From positions 372,001 through 436,000 of the forward strand of contig NZ_BMUZ01000006.1 of assembly GCF_014650455.1 (NCBI RefSeq): 64,000 nucleotides of DNA, in the 5' to 3' direction. Numbering within the stretch: position 1 is the stretch's first letter; each line of letters starts with the position of its first letter. The notes under the pieces were generated by a model, which was not told the origin of the DNA, did no database searches, and worked only from the letters and a program-made list of their open reading frames with translations. This document shows positions 1-7,644 of this stretch, in pieces. This DNA comes from Streptomyces xanthochromogenes. Its GTDB lineage: Bacteria; Actinomycetota; Actinomycetes; Streptomycetales; Streptomycetaceae. Both the position numbers and the translations under genes were made by a program.

Positions 1-526
1 TCAGGAACGCGGACTGCCAGCCGTTCTGCTCCACGAGCAGACCGCCGACCACCGGGCCGAGCGCCATGCCGCCGCCGAAGACCGCCGCCCACACCGCGTA
101 GGCGAGGGCGCGCTCACGGGCGTCGGTGAAGACGTCGCGCAGGATCGACAGGGTGGACGGCATGATGGCCGCACCGCCGACGCCGAGCAGCGCACGGGCG
201 CCGATGACCTGCCAGGCCGCGGTCGCGAACACCGCCATCAGGGAGGCGAGCGCGAAGATCGCGAAGCCGGTGAGCAGGAGTCGCTTGCGCCCCCAGCGGT
301 CGCCGAGCGCGCCGGCCGTCACCAGGAGGCCGGAGAGCGCGAGCGCGTACACGTCGATGATCCACAGCTGCTGTACGGAGCTGGGCTGAAGGTCGCTGAC
401 CAGGGAGGGGAAGGCGACGTTGAGGATCGTGGTGTCCATCGCGATGAGCAGCAGGCTGCCGGACAGGATCGCGAGAACGAGCCAGCGCCGGGGGTCGAGG
501 GCCGGCGTGCCGAGGGGCGACGTCAT
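1..526 (-). CDS. MFS drug-efflux transporter, DHA2/EmrB type (C-terminal part outside window)
   Basis: The first 175 residues of a multidrug proton antiporter of the 14-helix DHA2 family, which exports lipophilic compounds across the plasma membrane. Visible signs: helix 1 at about residues 14-34 running into MDTTILNVAFP, the loop 2-3 motif GDRWGRKRLLL at 75-85, and the antiporter motif C region GGGMALGPVVGG at 151-162. Reading is open to base 1, so the gene continues to the left. The ATG at 526 is the only good start. A perfect palindrome at 545-564 sits 19 bp upstream, which suggests repression by a TetR-type protein not encoded in this window. The substrate is unknown. Confidence 0.9.
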   Translation of the reverse strand, partial: MTSPLGTPALDPRRWLVLAILSGSLLLIAMDTTILNVAFPSLVSDLQPSSVQQLWIIDVYALALSGLLVTAGALGDRWGRKRLLLTGFAIFALASLMAVFATAAWQVIGARALLGVGGAAIMPSTLSILRDVFTDARERALAYAVWAAVFGGGMALGPVVGGLLVEQNGWQSAFL

Positions 527-544
527 GGAACACTCCAGTATCGA

Positions 545-564
545 ATGAGACATTAGTGTCTCAT
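545..564. promoter_or_regulatory. Perfect inverted repeat, probable repressor operator for the MFS gene
   Basis: ATGAGACA-TTAG-TGTCTCAT is a perfect 8-bp inverted repeat with a 4-bp centre, 19 bp upstream of the efflux gene start. Its size and position match operators of TetR-family efflux repressors (family knowledge). That a TetR protein binds it is inference; no tetR gene is visible nearby. Confidence 0.7.
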
Positions 565-626
565 GATCTGAAGGAACTCGCACACCTGGTCGCACGCGCA
601 CCGCCGGCTGCTTCAGGGAACGACAG

Positions 627-660
627 AACGGCCCCCCTCGCGAGTGCGAGGGGGGCCGTT
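627..660. terminator. Strong hairpin terminator downstream of glycerate kinase
   Basis: A perfect 15-bp stem (627-641 with 646-660) closes a 4-base loop, 16 bp past the glycerate kinase stop. There is no U-tract, as is common in Streptomyces. It separates that gene from the efflux gene. Confidence 0.85.
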
Positions 661-675
661 CCGAGGCGGGGCGCT

Positions 676-1830
676 CTAACGCAGGAAGTCGTTCGCGATG
701 TTCTGGGCGACCTGCTCCAGGAGGGGGCCCGCGTTCGCCATGCAGCGAGCCGGGTCGGATTCGAGGTCCGTCAGTGCGTAGGCGCGGCGGATGCCGGCCT
801 CGCCGAGCTGGCCCGGGTGGAGCAGCAGGCGGCCGCACACCGCGACGACCTCGATGCCCGCCGCCCGCGCCGCCGCCGCGACACCCGCCGGGGCCTTGCC
901 GTGCAGGGTCTGCTCGTCGAGCGAACCCTCGCCGGTGATGACCAGGGTGGCCCCCGCGAGCGCGGGAGCGAAGCCGAGGACGTCGAGCATGACCTCGATG
1001 CCGGGCCGGAAGGTGGCGTCGAGCGCCACGAGCGCGCCGTAGCCGATGCCGCCCGCGGCTCCCGCGCCCGGGGCGAGCGCGGCCTCGGCCGCCTTCTCGC
1101 CGAGCACGCCTTCCAGGACCTTGGCGTAGTGGGCCAGAGCCGCGTCCAGGGTGGCCACGTCCTCGGGCGAGGCGCCCTTCTGCGGGCCGTAGATCGCCGG
1201 GGCGCCCTTCGGGCCGGTCAGCGGATTGTCGACATCGCTGGCGAGGACGAGCTCCACGTCCTCGAAGCGGGCGTCGAGCCCCGAGAAGTCGGCCGTCGCG
1301 AGGTCGGCGAGCGCGCCGCCGCCGGGGCCGACGGGCTCGCCCGAGGCGTCCAGGAAACGGGCGCCGAGCGCGGCCAGCATGCCAGCTCCGCCGTCGGTCG
1401 TGGCGCTGCCGCCGACACCGAACACGATGGTCCGCGCGCCCGCGTCGAGGGCGGCGAGCAGCAGCTCGCCGGAGCCGTGCGTGGTGGCGGTGAGCGCCGC
1501 GAAGACCCCCTCGGGCAGGTGCTGGAGCCCGGAGGCCTCCGCCATCTCGACCACGGCCACACCGTCGCGTACCGCGTACGCGGCGGTCACCGGGGTGCCT
1601 AGCGGGCCGGTCACCCGCACCTCGCGGCGCTCGAATCCGGCCGCCACCGCGGCCGCCACCGTGCCGTCGCCGCCGTCGGCGACCGGCAGGGTCTCCACCC
1701 GCAGATCCGGGACGACCCGCCGCAGCCCGGCCGTCACCCGCTCCGCGACCTGTACGGCCGTGAGCGAGCCCTTGAACTTGTCCGCCGCCACGAGTACGCG
1801 GGCGGTCTCCAAAACTGCGCCGTCCGTCAC
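676..1830 (-). CDS. Glycerate kinase (type I)
   Basis: Phosphorylates D-glycerate, feeding glyoxylate- or serine-derived carbon into glycolysis in the cytosol. The protein has 384 residues, the usual length for the family. Recognisable pieces are the N-terminal DKFKGSLTA motif (residues 17-25), the Gly-rich GVGGSATTDGGAGM loop near residue 140, GAGAAGGIGYG in the middle and ITGEGSLDEQTLHGK towards the C terminus. The GTG at 1830 is preceded by AAGGG at a suitable distance. It stands alone as a transcription unit with a strong terminator. A link to glyoxylate made by the allantoin genes 57 kb away is possible but purely inferential. Confidence 0.92.
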   Translation of the reverse strand: MTDGAVLETARVLVAADKFKGSLTAVQVAERVTAGLRRVVPDLRVETLPVADGGDGTVAAAVAAGFERREVRVTGPLGTPVTAAYAVRDGVAVVEMAEASGLQHLPEGVFAALTATTHGSGELLLAALDAGARTIVFGVGGSATTDGGAGMLAALGARFLDASGEPVGPGGGALADLATADFSGLDARFEDVELVLASDVDNPLTGPKGAPAIYGPQKGASPEDVATLDAALAHYAKVLEGVLGEKAAEAALAPGAGAAGGIGYGALVALDATFRPGIEVMLDVLGFAPALAGATLVITGEGSLDEQTLHGKAPAGVAAAARAAGIEVVAVCGRLLLHPGQLGEAGIRRAYALTDLESDPARCMANAGPLLEQVAQNIANDFLR

Positions 1831-1972
1831 CTTGCTATCCCTTGCTTTCGAACAGGCAGTCGCGCCGCTTCAGACCCTATCCGCCCGGCGCGCGCCTGCC
1901 CATAGCCACCGGGGTCCACGGACGGCGCGCCACCCCACAAAATGCATACATCCCACACCATAGTGGGGCGAC

Positions 1973-3688
1973 ATGAGCATGGATTCGATCGATCATTCCG
2001 CCTCGGGTCCCCCGCCGGGCGACCCGCCCCCGGCCCCCGAACCCTCCCCCGACACCACCGTGATCGTCATCGGTGTGCTCGCGGTGGTGGCCGCGGTCGC
2101 CTGGGCGGCGCTGGGCAAGAGCTCCTTCGACAGCGCCTCCTCGACCGCGCTCGCCTGGGTCCTGAACAACTTCGCCTGGCTCTTCGTGGTCGCCGCCGAC
2201 ACCTTCCTGGTGCTGTGCGTGGTCCTGGCGATCAGCCGGTACGGGCGGATCCGGCTGGGCGCGGACGACTCGGAGCCGGAGTTCACCAACCTGGCCTGGA
2301 TCGCGATGATGTTCAGCGCGGGCATGGGCATCGGCCTGATGTTCTACGGGGTCGGCGAACCGCTCACCCACTTCCTCAGCCCGCCCCCGGCCAGCGGCGC
2401 CCTGCCCGGCACGGGCGATGCCGCGCGCACCGCCCTGGAGTACTCCTTCTTCCACTGGACGCTCACCCCCTGGGCGATCTACGGCATCGCGGGCCTCGCA
2501 CTGGCCTACGCCGGGTTCCGCAAGGGGCGCGGCAACCGCCTCTCCTCGGCGTTCGTGCCGCTGATCGGCGCACGGCGGGCCGACGGCCTGCCCGGCAAGT
2601 GCATCGACCTGCTCGCCGTGTTCGCGACCGTCTTCGGCACCGCGACGAGCCTGGGCCTCGGGGCCCTCCAGGTCGCCGAGGGCCTCCACATCACCTCGAA
2701 CGTCGCCAATTCGCAGACCACCCAGCTCGTCATCATCGCCTCGCTCTCGGCGGCCTTCGTACTGTCCGCGTTCTCGGGCCTGCACAAGGGCGTGAAGTGG
2801 CTGTCCACCATCAACATCGTGCTGGCCGCGGTCCTGATGGTCTTCGTGTTCGTGCTCGGCCCCACCGTGTACGTCCTCGACACCATTCCGGCCTCCATCG
2901 GCGGCTACTTGCACGATCTGCTCCCGATGGCCAGCCGCACCGGCGCCTTCAGCGACCGTGACTGGCTGGGCGCCTGGACGATCTTCTACTGGGCCTGGTG
3001 GCTCTCGTGGGCGCCGTTCGTCGGCACCTTCATCGCCCGCATCTCGCAGGGCCGCACGATCCGCGAGTTCCTCGTCGGGGTACTGCTCGTGCCCAGCGGC
3101 GCGACGGTCATCTGGTTCTGCGTCATGGGCGGCACGGCGATCCGGATCGCCTCCACCGGCGCGGCCGATCTCGCCGGGGCGGTGAAGGACGGCGCCGAGG
3201 CCTCCCTCTTCGCGATGCTGGACGCGCTGCCGATCGGCTCGGTCACCTCGTACATCGCGATGGTCCTGGTGATGACGTACTTCATCACCAGCGCGGACTC
3301 GGCGTCCCTGGTGATGGGCTCGCTCACCAGTCGGGGCTCACTGCACCCGCCGACCTGGCTGGTGGTGATGTGGGGCGTGCTCATGGCGGCGGTCGCCGCG
3401 GTCCTGCTGGTTGCGGGCGGCCTCAAGTCGCTCCAGACCGCGACGATCCTGGTCGCGCTGCCCTTCGTCGTGGTGATGCTCGGCCTGTGCTGGTCGCTGG
3501 TGAAGGAGCTGCGCGAGGACCCGGGCGCGGGGCCGTCCCGGCACGGCGCGCTGCACGGCATGCGCGACGCGGTACGGACGATGGTCGGCGACGCCATCAG
3601 CGAGCAGAGCGGCGCCCGGCACCACCGGTTGCGCCGGGCCGCCAAGTCCCGTACGGGTGACGACAGTTCGGGCCCCGCACAGCCCTGA
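1973..3688 (+). CDS. BCCT-family betaine/choline/carnitine transporter
   Basis: Secondary transporter that takes up quaternary ammonium osmolytes. The 571-residue protein has about 12 hydrophobic segments. Family signs are the glycine-rich segment GMGIGLMFYGVGEP near residue 115 and the Trp-rich signature YWAWWLSWAPFVGTFIARIS near 345, which forms the substrate box in this family. A hydrophilic basic tail follows after about residue 520, which in BetP-like carriers senses osmotic stress (family knowledge). Start 1973 or the in-frame ATG at 1979 are both possible. A short CCCCAC...GTGGGG repeat (1933-1968) lies just upstream. The exact substrate cannot be read from sequence. Confidence 0.93.
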   Translation: MSMDSIDHSASGPPPGDPPPAPEPSPDTTVIVIGVLAVVAAVAWAALGKSSFDSASSTALAWVLNNFAWLFVVAADTFLVLCVVLAISRYGRIRLGADDSEPEFTNLAWIAMMFSAGMGIGLMFYGVGEPLTHFLSPPPASGALPGTGDAARTALEYSFFHWTLTPWAIYGIAGLALAYAGFRKGRGNRLSSAFVPLIGARRADGLPGKCIDLLAVFATVFGTATSLGLGALQVAEGLHITSNVANSQTTQLVIIASLSAAFVLSAFSGLHKGVKWLSTINIVLAAVLMVFVFVLGPTVYVLDTIPASIGGYLHDLLPMASRTGAFSDRDWLGAWTIFYWAWWLSWAPFVGTFIARISQGRTIREFLVGVLLVPSGATVIWFCVMGGTAIRIASTGAADLAGAVKDGAEASLFAMLDALPIGSVTSYIAMVLVMTYFITSADSASLVMGSLTSRGSLHPPTWLVVMWGVLMAAVAAVLLVAGGLKSLQTATILVALPFVVVMLGLCWSLVKELREDPGAGPSRHGALHGMRDAVRTMVGDAISEQSGARHHRLRRAAKSRTGDDSSGPAQP

Positions 3689-3735
3689 CAAGGCCGGGCC
3701 CCCGGCGTCGCACGTCAGCCGCTGACCTGGCCCCC

Positions 3736-3741
3736 TACGCT
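3736..3741 (+). promoter_or_regulatory. -10 box TACGCT, candidate leaderless promoter of the Nudix gene
   Basis: TACGCT ends 7 bases before the ATG at 3749 and no ribosome-binding site lies between, so transcription should start at or next to the start codon. Confidence 0.6.
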
Positions 3742-3748
3742 TCACCCC

Positions 3749-4243
3749 ATGACGACCGACAACGATTACGCCGCCTACATCGCCGGCCTCCCCCGGGTGC
3801 TCGCCGGCGCGGCCATGCTGTTCCGGGACGCCGAGGGCCGGGTGCTGCTCGTCGAGCCCAACTACCGCGAGGGCTGGGTGCTGCCCGGCGGGACCGTGGA
3901 GTCCGACACCGCCGAGACCCCGCGCCGGGCGGCCCGCCGGGAGACCCTGGAGGAGATCGGCCTCGATGTCGAGCCGGGTCGCCTGCTCGCCGTGGACTGG
4001 GTGCACGGCGCGGCCCGCCCGCCCATCGTCGCCTACCTCTACGACGGCGGTGTGCTCGACGAGAAGGCCCTGGACTCGATCCGCCTCCAGGAGGAGGAAC
4101 TCCTCTCCTGGCGCCTGGTCCCCCGCGAGGACCTCCCCGGCCATCTGCTGGGCGCCCTGAGCCACCGCGTCATGACCTCGCTCGACGTCCTGGCGGAAGG
4201 CCACGGCACAGCGGAGCTGGAGAACGGGCACCGGGTGGGGTGA
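3749..4243 (+). CDS. Nudix hydrolase
   Basis: Hydrolyses a nucleoside diphosphate linked to another group; the substrate is unknown. The 164-residue protein carries the catalytic helix as ETPRRAARRETLEEIGL, fitting E-x7-RE-x2-EE-x-G. The distance from the preceding GG to the first Glu of the box is two residues longer than the G-x5-E consensus, a small insertion in the loop before the metal-binding helix. There is no Shine-Dalgarno sequence; a TACGCT -10 box ends 7 bases before the ATG. The stop overlaps a GTG that could extend the next gene, so the two are adjacent but probably have separate promoters. Confidence 0.88.
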   Translation: MTTDNDYAAYIAGLPRVLAGAAMLFRDAEGRVLLVEPNYREGWVLPGGTVESDTAETPRRAARRETLEEIGLDVEPGRLLAVDWVHGAARPPIVAYLYDGGVLDEKALDSIRLQEEELLSWRLVPREDLPGHLLGALSHRVMTSLDVLAEGHGTAELENGHRVG

Positions 4244-4293
4244 GCCGGGGGTGCGGCTGCGGAAATACGTTCGCCGCCCACGCCGGGTCCGCC

Positions 4294-4299
4294 TACGCT
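4294..4299 (+). promoter_or_regulatory. -10 box TACGCT, candidate leaderless promoter of the sirtuin gene
   Basis: TACGCT is followed by a 6-base spacer and the ATG at 4306, with no Shine-Dalgarno sequence between. It is the same hexamer as in front of the preceding gene. Confidence 0.6.
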
Positions 4300-4305
4300 C
4301 CCGGC

Positions 4306-5028
4306 ATGGGCAAGCCACTCGTCGCGATTCTTTCCGGTGCCGGGATCTCCACCGATTCGGGCATCCCCGACTATCGCGGGCCGAACGGGCTGTGGCGGCG
4401 CGACCCCGAGGCCGAAAAGCTGGTGACGTACTCCTCCTACATGGCCGACCCGGAGATCCGGCGCCGGTCCTGGCTGATGCGGCGCGACAGCCCCGCGATC
4501 ACGGCCGAGCCGAACGCCGCGCACCACGCGATCGTCGCGCTCGAACGGTCCGGGGTGCCGGTTCGGGTGATCACCCAGAACGTCGACGGGCTGCAGCAGC
4601 GGGCCGGTCTCCCCGAGCGCAAGGTCCTCGAACTCCACGGCACCGCAAGGGCGGTGACCTGCACCCGATGCCACGTACGGTCCTCGATGGAGGAGGCACT
4701 GGCCCGGGTCGCGGCGGGCGAGGCGGACCCGGCGTGCACGGTGTGCGGGGGCGTCCTCAAGGCGGCGACGGTCATGTTCGGCCAACGGCTCGACCCGGAA
4801 GTGCTGGCCCGGGCGATGGCCATCGCCAAGGCGTGCCAGATCCTCATCGCGGTCGGCACCACCCTCCAGGTCCAGCCCGCCGCCTCCCTGGCGGGCATCG
4901 CCTCGGACAGCGGCGCCCGCCTGATCGTCGTGAACGCCGACCCGACCCCCTACGACCCGCTGGCCGACGAGATCGTACGGGAGCCGATCGGGACGGCTCT
5001 GCCCCAACTGCTGAGCAAAATCGGATGA
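4306..5028 (+). CDS. Sir2-family NAD-dependent protein deacylase
   Basis: Removes acyl groups from protein lysines using NAD. The 240 residues from the ATG at 4306 hold the whole core: the NAD loop GAGISTDSGIPDYRG near the N terminus, TQNVDGL, the catalytic His in LELHGT, and a four-Cys zinc ribbon (CTRC followed by CTVC). A GTG at 4240 would add 22 residues that do not resemble the family, so the shorter start is chosen; it also fits the leaderless promoter. Targets are unknown. Class III sirtuins in actinomycetes often reverse acetylation of acyl-CoA synthetases (family knowledge), but nothing here ties it to one. Confidence 0.92.
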   Translation: MGKPLVAILSGAGISTDSGIPDYRGPNGLWRRDPEAEKLVTYSSYMADPEIRRRSWLMRRDSPAITAEPNAAHHAIVALERSGVPVRVITQNVDGLQQRAGLPERKVLELHGTARAVTCTRCHVRSSMEEALARVAAGEADPACTVCGGVLKAATVMFGQRLDPEVLARAMAIAKACQILIAVGTTLQVQPAASLAGIASDSGARLIVVNADPTPYDPLADEIVREPIGTALPQLLSKIG

Positions 5029-5121
5029 GTTGAGCTGCCCCGCCGGAAGGCCGCCCCGGCTGTCGGCGTCCCGTCGCCCCGGGCCGTCGGCACCGCACTC
5101 GGGCGTACGGCGCAGCCTGCA

Positions 5122-5165
5122 CCAACTCCCCCCACGTTCGTGGCCGGAACGAGTCAGGGAGTTGG
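5122..5165. promoter_or_regulatory. Inverted repeat upstream of the Ser/Thr kinase
   Basis: CCAACTCCC (5122-5130) and GGGAGTTGG (5157-5165) form a perfect 9-bp inverted repeat with a 26-base spacer, 65 bp before the kinase start. It may be a regulator site or an mRNA hairpin; no partner is known. Confidence 0.35.
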
Positions 5166-5229
5166 ATACCCTCTCGGTTGACTTCGGGGCATCGGCGGGC
5201 TGAACTGCCGTGACAGGGGATGGATTTTC

Positions 5230-7068
5230 ATGAGTGCACCTTCCAACGACCTTTTCCAGCCGCTCGGTCCGGACGACCCGGCCGTCGTGGGCGGCTACCG
5301 GCTGACCGCCCTGCTGGGAGCGGGCGGCATGGGGAAGGTGTACCTCTCCTACACGCCGGGCGGGCGGCCGATCGCGCTCAAGGTGATCCGGCCCGAGTTC
5401 AGCGAGGACCCCGAGTTCCGGCGGCGCTTCCAGCAGGAGGTGCGGGCGGCGCAGCGGGTGCAGGGGCTCTACACCGCGCCCGTCATCGACTTCGACACCG
5501 AGGGCGCGCGGCCCTGGCTGGCCACGGCCTATGTGCCGGGGCCCTCGCTCGCGCACGCCGTGGGCCGGCACGGGGCGCTGCCGCTGCGCAGCGTGCTGCT
5601 GCTCGCGGTGGGGGTGGCCGAGGCGCTGCACGTCATCCACGGCGCGGGCATCGTCCACCGCGACCTGAAGCCCGCGAACGTCCTGCTCGCCGGCGACGGC
5701 CCCCGCGTGATCGACTTCGGCATCGCCCGCGCGGCGGACGCCACGTCACTGACCGGGCACGGTGTCAGCGTCGGCACCCCGGCGTTCATGGCGCCCGAGC
5801 AGGCCTCCGCCGGTACGGTCACCGCCGGTACCGACATCTTCGCGCTCGGCCAGATCGTGGCGTTCGCGGCGATCGGCGCGCCCGCCTTCGGCGAGGGTGC
5901 CTCGCACGCCGTGCTGTACCGCATCGTGCACGAGGACCCCGACCTCGGCGCGCTGCCGGACGAGCTGCGGCCCCTGGTGACGCGCTGCCTGAGCCGTGAC
6001 CCCGCCGACCGGCCCAGTCTGACCGAGGTCATCCAGCTGTGCCACGACCTCTCCCCCGTGCCGCTCCGCCAGGGCGAGGACTGGCTGCCGCAGGCGGTCG
6101 CCGGTTCCATCACCGAGCGCCTCCACCTGCCCGAGCCGGCGAAGACCCCGCCGCCGCCCGCCGTGCCGCCGACGCCGACCGAGTTCTCCCCGCAGCCTCC
6201 GGCGCAGGCCGCGCCCCCGTACCCGCCGGCCGGTCATGCCGTGGCCGCGGCCCCGACGCAGGCCGGTTACCCGGCCCAGCCCACTCAGCCCGCGCACCCG
6301 ACGCCGCCGCCCGGCCACCCGGCCCAGCCCGGCCACCCCACGCAGGCCGCCCCCAACTACCCCAACTACCGGACGCCGCAGCCGGGTTACGGGCCTGGGT
6401 ACCCGGCGCCTGGCCACCCCGTGCCCGGCTATCCGGCCCCCGCGCCGCGCCGCAGGCGGACGGGCCCGATCATCGCGGGGAGCGTCGCGGCGGGGGTCAT
6501 CGGCATCGCCGTCATCGTGTCCCTGCTGCCGGACGGCAGCGACAACGACAACAAGGCGAGCAGCGGCGGGAGTTCGAGGAGCGCGAGCGCCAAGAGCCCG
6601 GCGGGCGGCTCCGGGGCGAGCGGCAGCGGCCAGAAGCGCGCCGATCCCGCCCCCGCCTCGTACCAGGGCATCAATCTGACGGCCAACTACCAGCTCATGC
6701 TGGCCGACAGCCCACCGCGGCCCGGCTCCGGCGGCGATGCCGGCGTGACGTACAACCATGGCGATCTGTATTTCTACAAGGACACCATGTTCGGCGACAC
6801 CAAGCTCGGTACCGACAACGGCAAGCTGGTCGTCCTGAACAACTCGCAGAAGGGGTCGCTCGCGACCTGCCGCGCCGAGACCCGCTACACCGACAAGATC
6901 GGGCTGGATCAGCTCACGGACGGCTCGGAGGTCTGTGTGCTCAGCGACGCGGGCCACATCGCGGTGGCGACGTACCGCGGCAAGTCGGGCGCGAACGACC
7001 CGAGCACCTACATCACGCTCGACCTCAGGATCTGGCGCAACGCCGAGGAGCCGAAGTCGAGCAACTGA
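5230..7068 (+). CDS. Membrane-anchored Ser/Thr protein kinase (PknB/Hanks type)
   Basis: A signalling kinase of 612 residues. The cytosolic catalytic domain shows the nucleotide loop GAGGMGKVY (about 31-39), the lysine in ALKVI, catalytic HRDLKPANVL (about 144-153) and DFGIA (about 162). A long Pro/Ala/Gln/Tyr-rich linker (about 295-410) joins it to one membrane helix (about 412-432). Some 170 residues lie outside; they carry no PASTA repeats and match no sensor domain I recognise. The ATG at 5230 follows GGGGAT. It stands alone, ending at a terminator shared with the convergent ogt gene. The extracellular domain presumably sets its signal, which is unknown. Confidence 0.93.
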   Translation: MSAPSNDLFQPLGPDDPAVVGGYRLTALLGAGGMGKVYLSYTPGGRPIALKVIRPEFSEDPEFRRRFQQEVRAAQRVQGLYTAPVIDFDTEGARPWLATAYVPGPSLAHAVGRHGALPLRSVLLLAVGVAEALHVIHGAGIVHRDLKPANVLLAGDGPRVIDFGIARAADATSLTGHGVSVGTPAFMAPEQASAGTVTAGTDIFALGQIVAFAAIGAPAFGEGASHAVLYRIVHEDPDLGALPDELRPLVTRCLSRDPADRPSLTEVIQLCHDLSPVPLRQGEDWLPQAVAGSITERLHLPEPAKTPPPPAVPPTPTEFSPQPPAQAAPPYPPAGHAVAAAPTQAGYPAQPTQPAHPTPPPGHPAQPGHPTQAAPNYPNYRTPQPGYGPGYPAPGHPVPGYPAPAPRRRRTGPIIAGSVAAGVIGIAVIVSLLPDGSDNDNKASSGGSSRSASAKSPAGGSGASGSGQKRADPAPASYQGINLTANYQLMLADSPPRPGSGGDAGVTYNHGDLYFYKDTMFGDTKLGTDNGKLVVLNNSQKGSLATCRAETRYTDKIGLDQLTDGSEVCVLSDAGHIAVATYRGKSGANDPSTYITLDLRIWRNAEEPKSSN

Positions 7069-7093
7069 CATTGGGCGAAAGGGCGTTGAGCCG

Positions 7094-7122
7094 CGGCGGA
7101 CGCTAGAACAGGGCGTCCGCCG
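7094..7122. terminator. Bidirectional terminator between the kinase and ogt genes
   Basis: A perfect 10-bp stem, CGGCGGACGC with GCGTCCGCCG, and a 9-base loop lies between two convergent genes and overlaps the ogt stop codon. Confidence 0.75.
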
Positions 7123-7600
7123 ACTCGCCCCGCTCGAACGCCAGCAGCCGCTGCTTGCGGTCGAGGCCACCGCCGTAGCCGGTCAGGCTGCCGTTGGCTC
7201 CGATGACGCGGTGGCAGGGCACGATGATGCCGACCGGGTTCTTCCCGTTGGCCAGGCCCACCGCACGCGAGGCGCTCGGGCTGCCGAGCGCCTCGGCGAG
7301 CTCGCCGTAGGAGCGGGTCTCGCCGTACGGGATCTGCTGGAGCTGGTGCCAGACGCGCTGCTGGAACGGGGTGCCCAGCAGGTTCAAGTCCAGGTCGAAC
7401 TCGGTCAGTTCGCCCGAGAAGTACGCCTCAAGCGGACGGACGACCTCCGGGAAGGGCCCGCCCTCGGCGCGCTCGCCGAAGGTCTCCTGCGGCGGCCGGT
7501 GGCGCTGGCCCTCCATGTAGAGGCGACTCAGGACCCCGTCGGCGGCGACGAGGGTGAGCGGGCCGTAGGGGCTCTCGATGACGGTGTGCGTGACGCGCAC
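7103..7600 (-). CDS. ogt: Methylated-DNA-protein-cysteine methyltransferase (Ogt)
   Basis: Suicide repair enzyme that moves an alkyl group from O6-methylguanine to its own cysteine. The active site VPCHRVIGANGSLTGYGGG lies near residue 127 of 165. The GTG at 7600 is chosen because AAGGGAG precedes it and the family sequence begins there. An ATG at 7648 would overlap the stop of the upstream Ada/AlkA gene as ATGA and add 16 unlike residues; coupling makes it a real alternative. The two genes form one alkylation-repair unit: Ogt handles O6-alkylguanine, its partner N-alkyl bases. Confidence 0.93.
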   Translation of the reverse strand: MRVTHTVIESPYGPLTLVAADGVLSRLYMEGQRHRPPQETFGERAEGGPFPEVVRPLEAYFSGELTEFDLDLNLLGTPFQQRVWHQLQQIPYGETRSYGELAEALGSPSASRAVGLANGKNPVGIIVPCHRVIGANGSLTGYGGGLDRKQRLLAFERGESADALF

Positions 7601-7644
7601 GGCTGAACTCCCTTGAACGGGACGGGGGTTGTCGGATCGGGGAC

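Noticed and set aside
556..1602. Plus-strand open frame opposite glycerate kinase
   Set aside because: Low-complexity Ala/Arg/Gly product and no start signals; the kinase on the other strand explains the codon pattern.
1877..2914. Long minus-strand open frame opposite the BCCT gene
   Set aside because: The product is Gly/Arg/His/Glu-rich with no hydrophobic pattern; it is the antisense shadow of a clear transporter gene, as expected at high GC.
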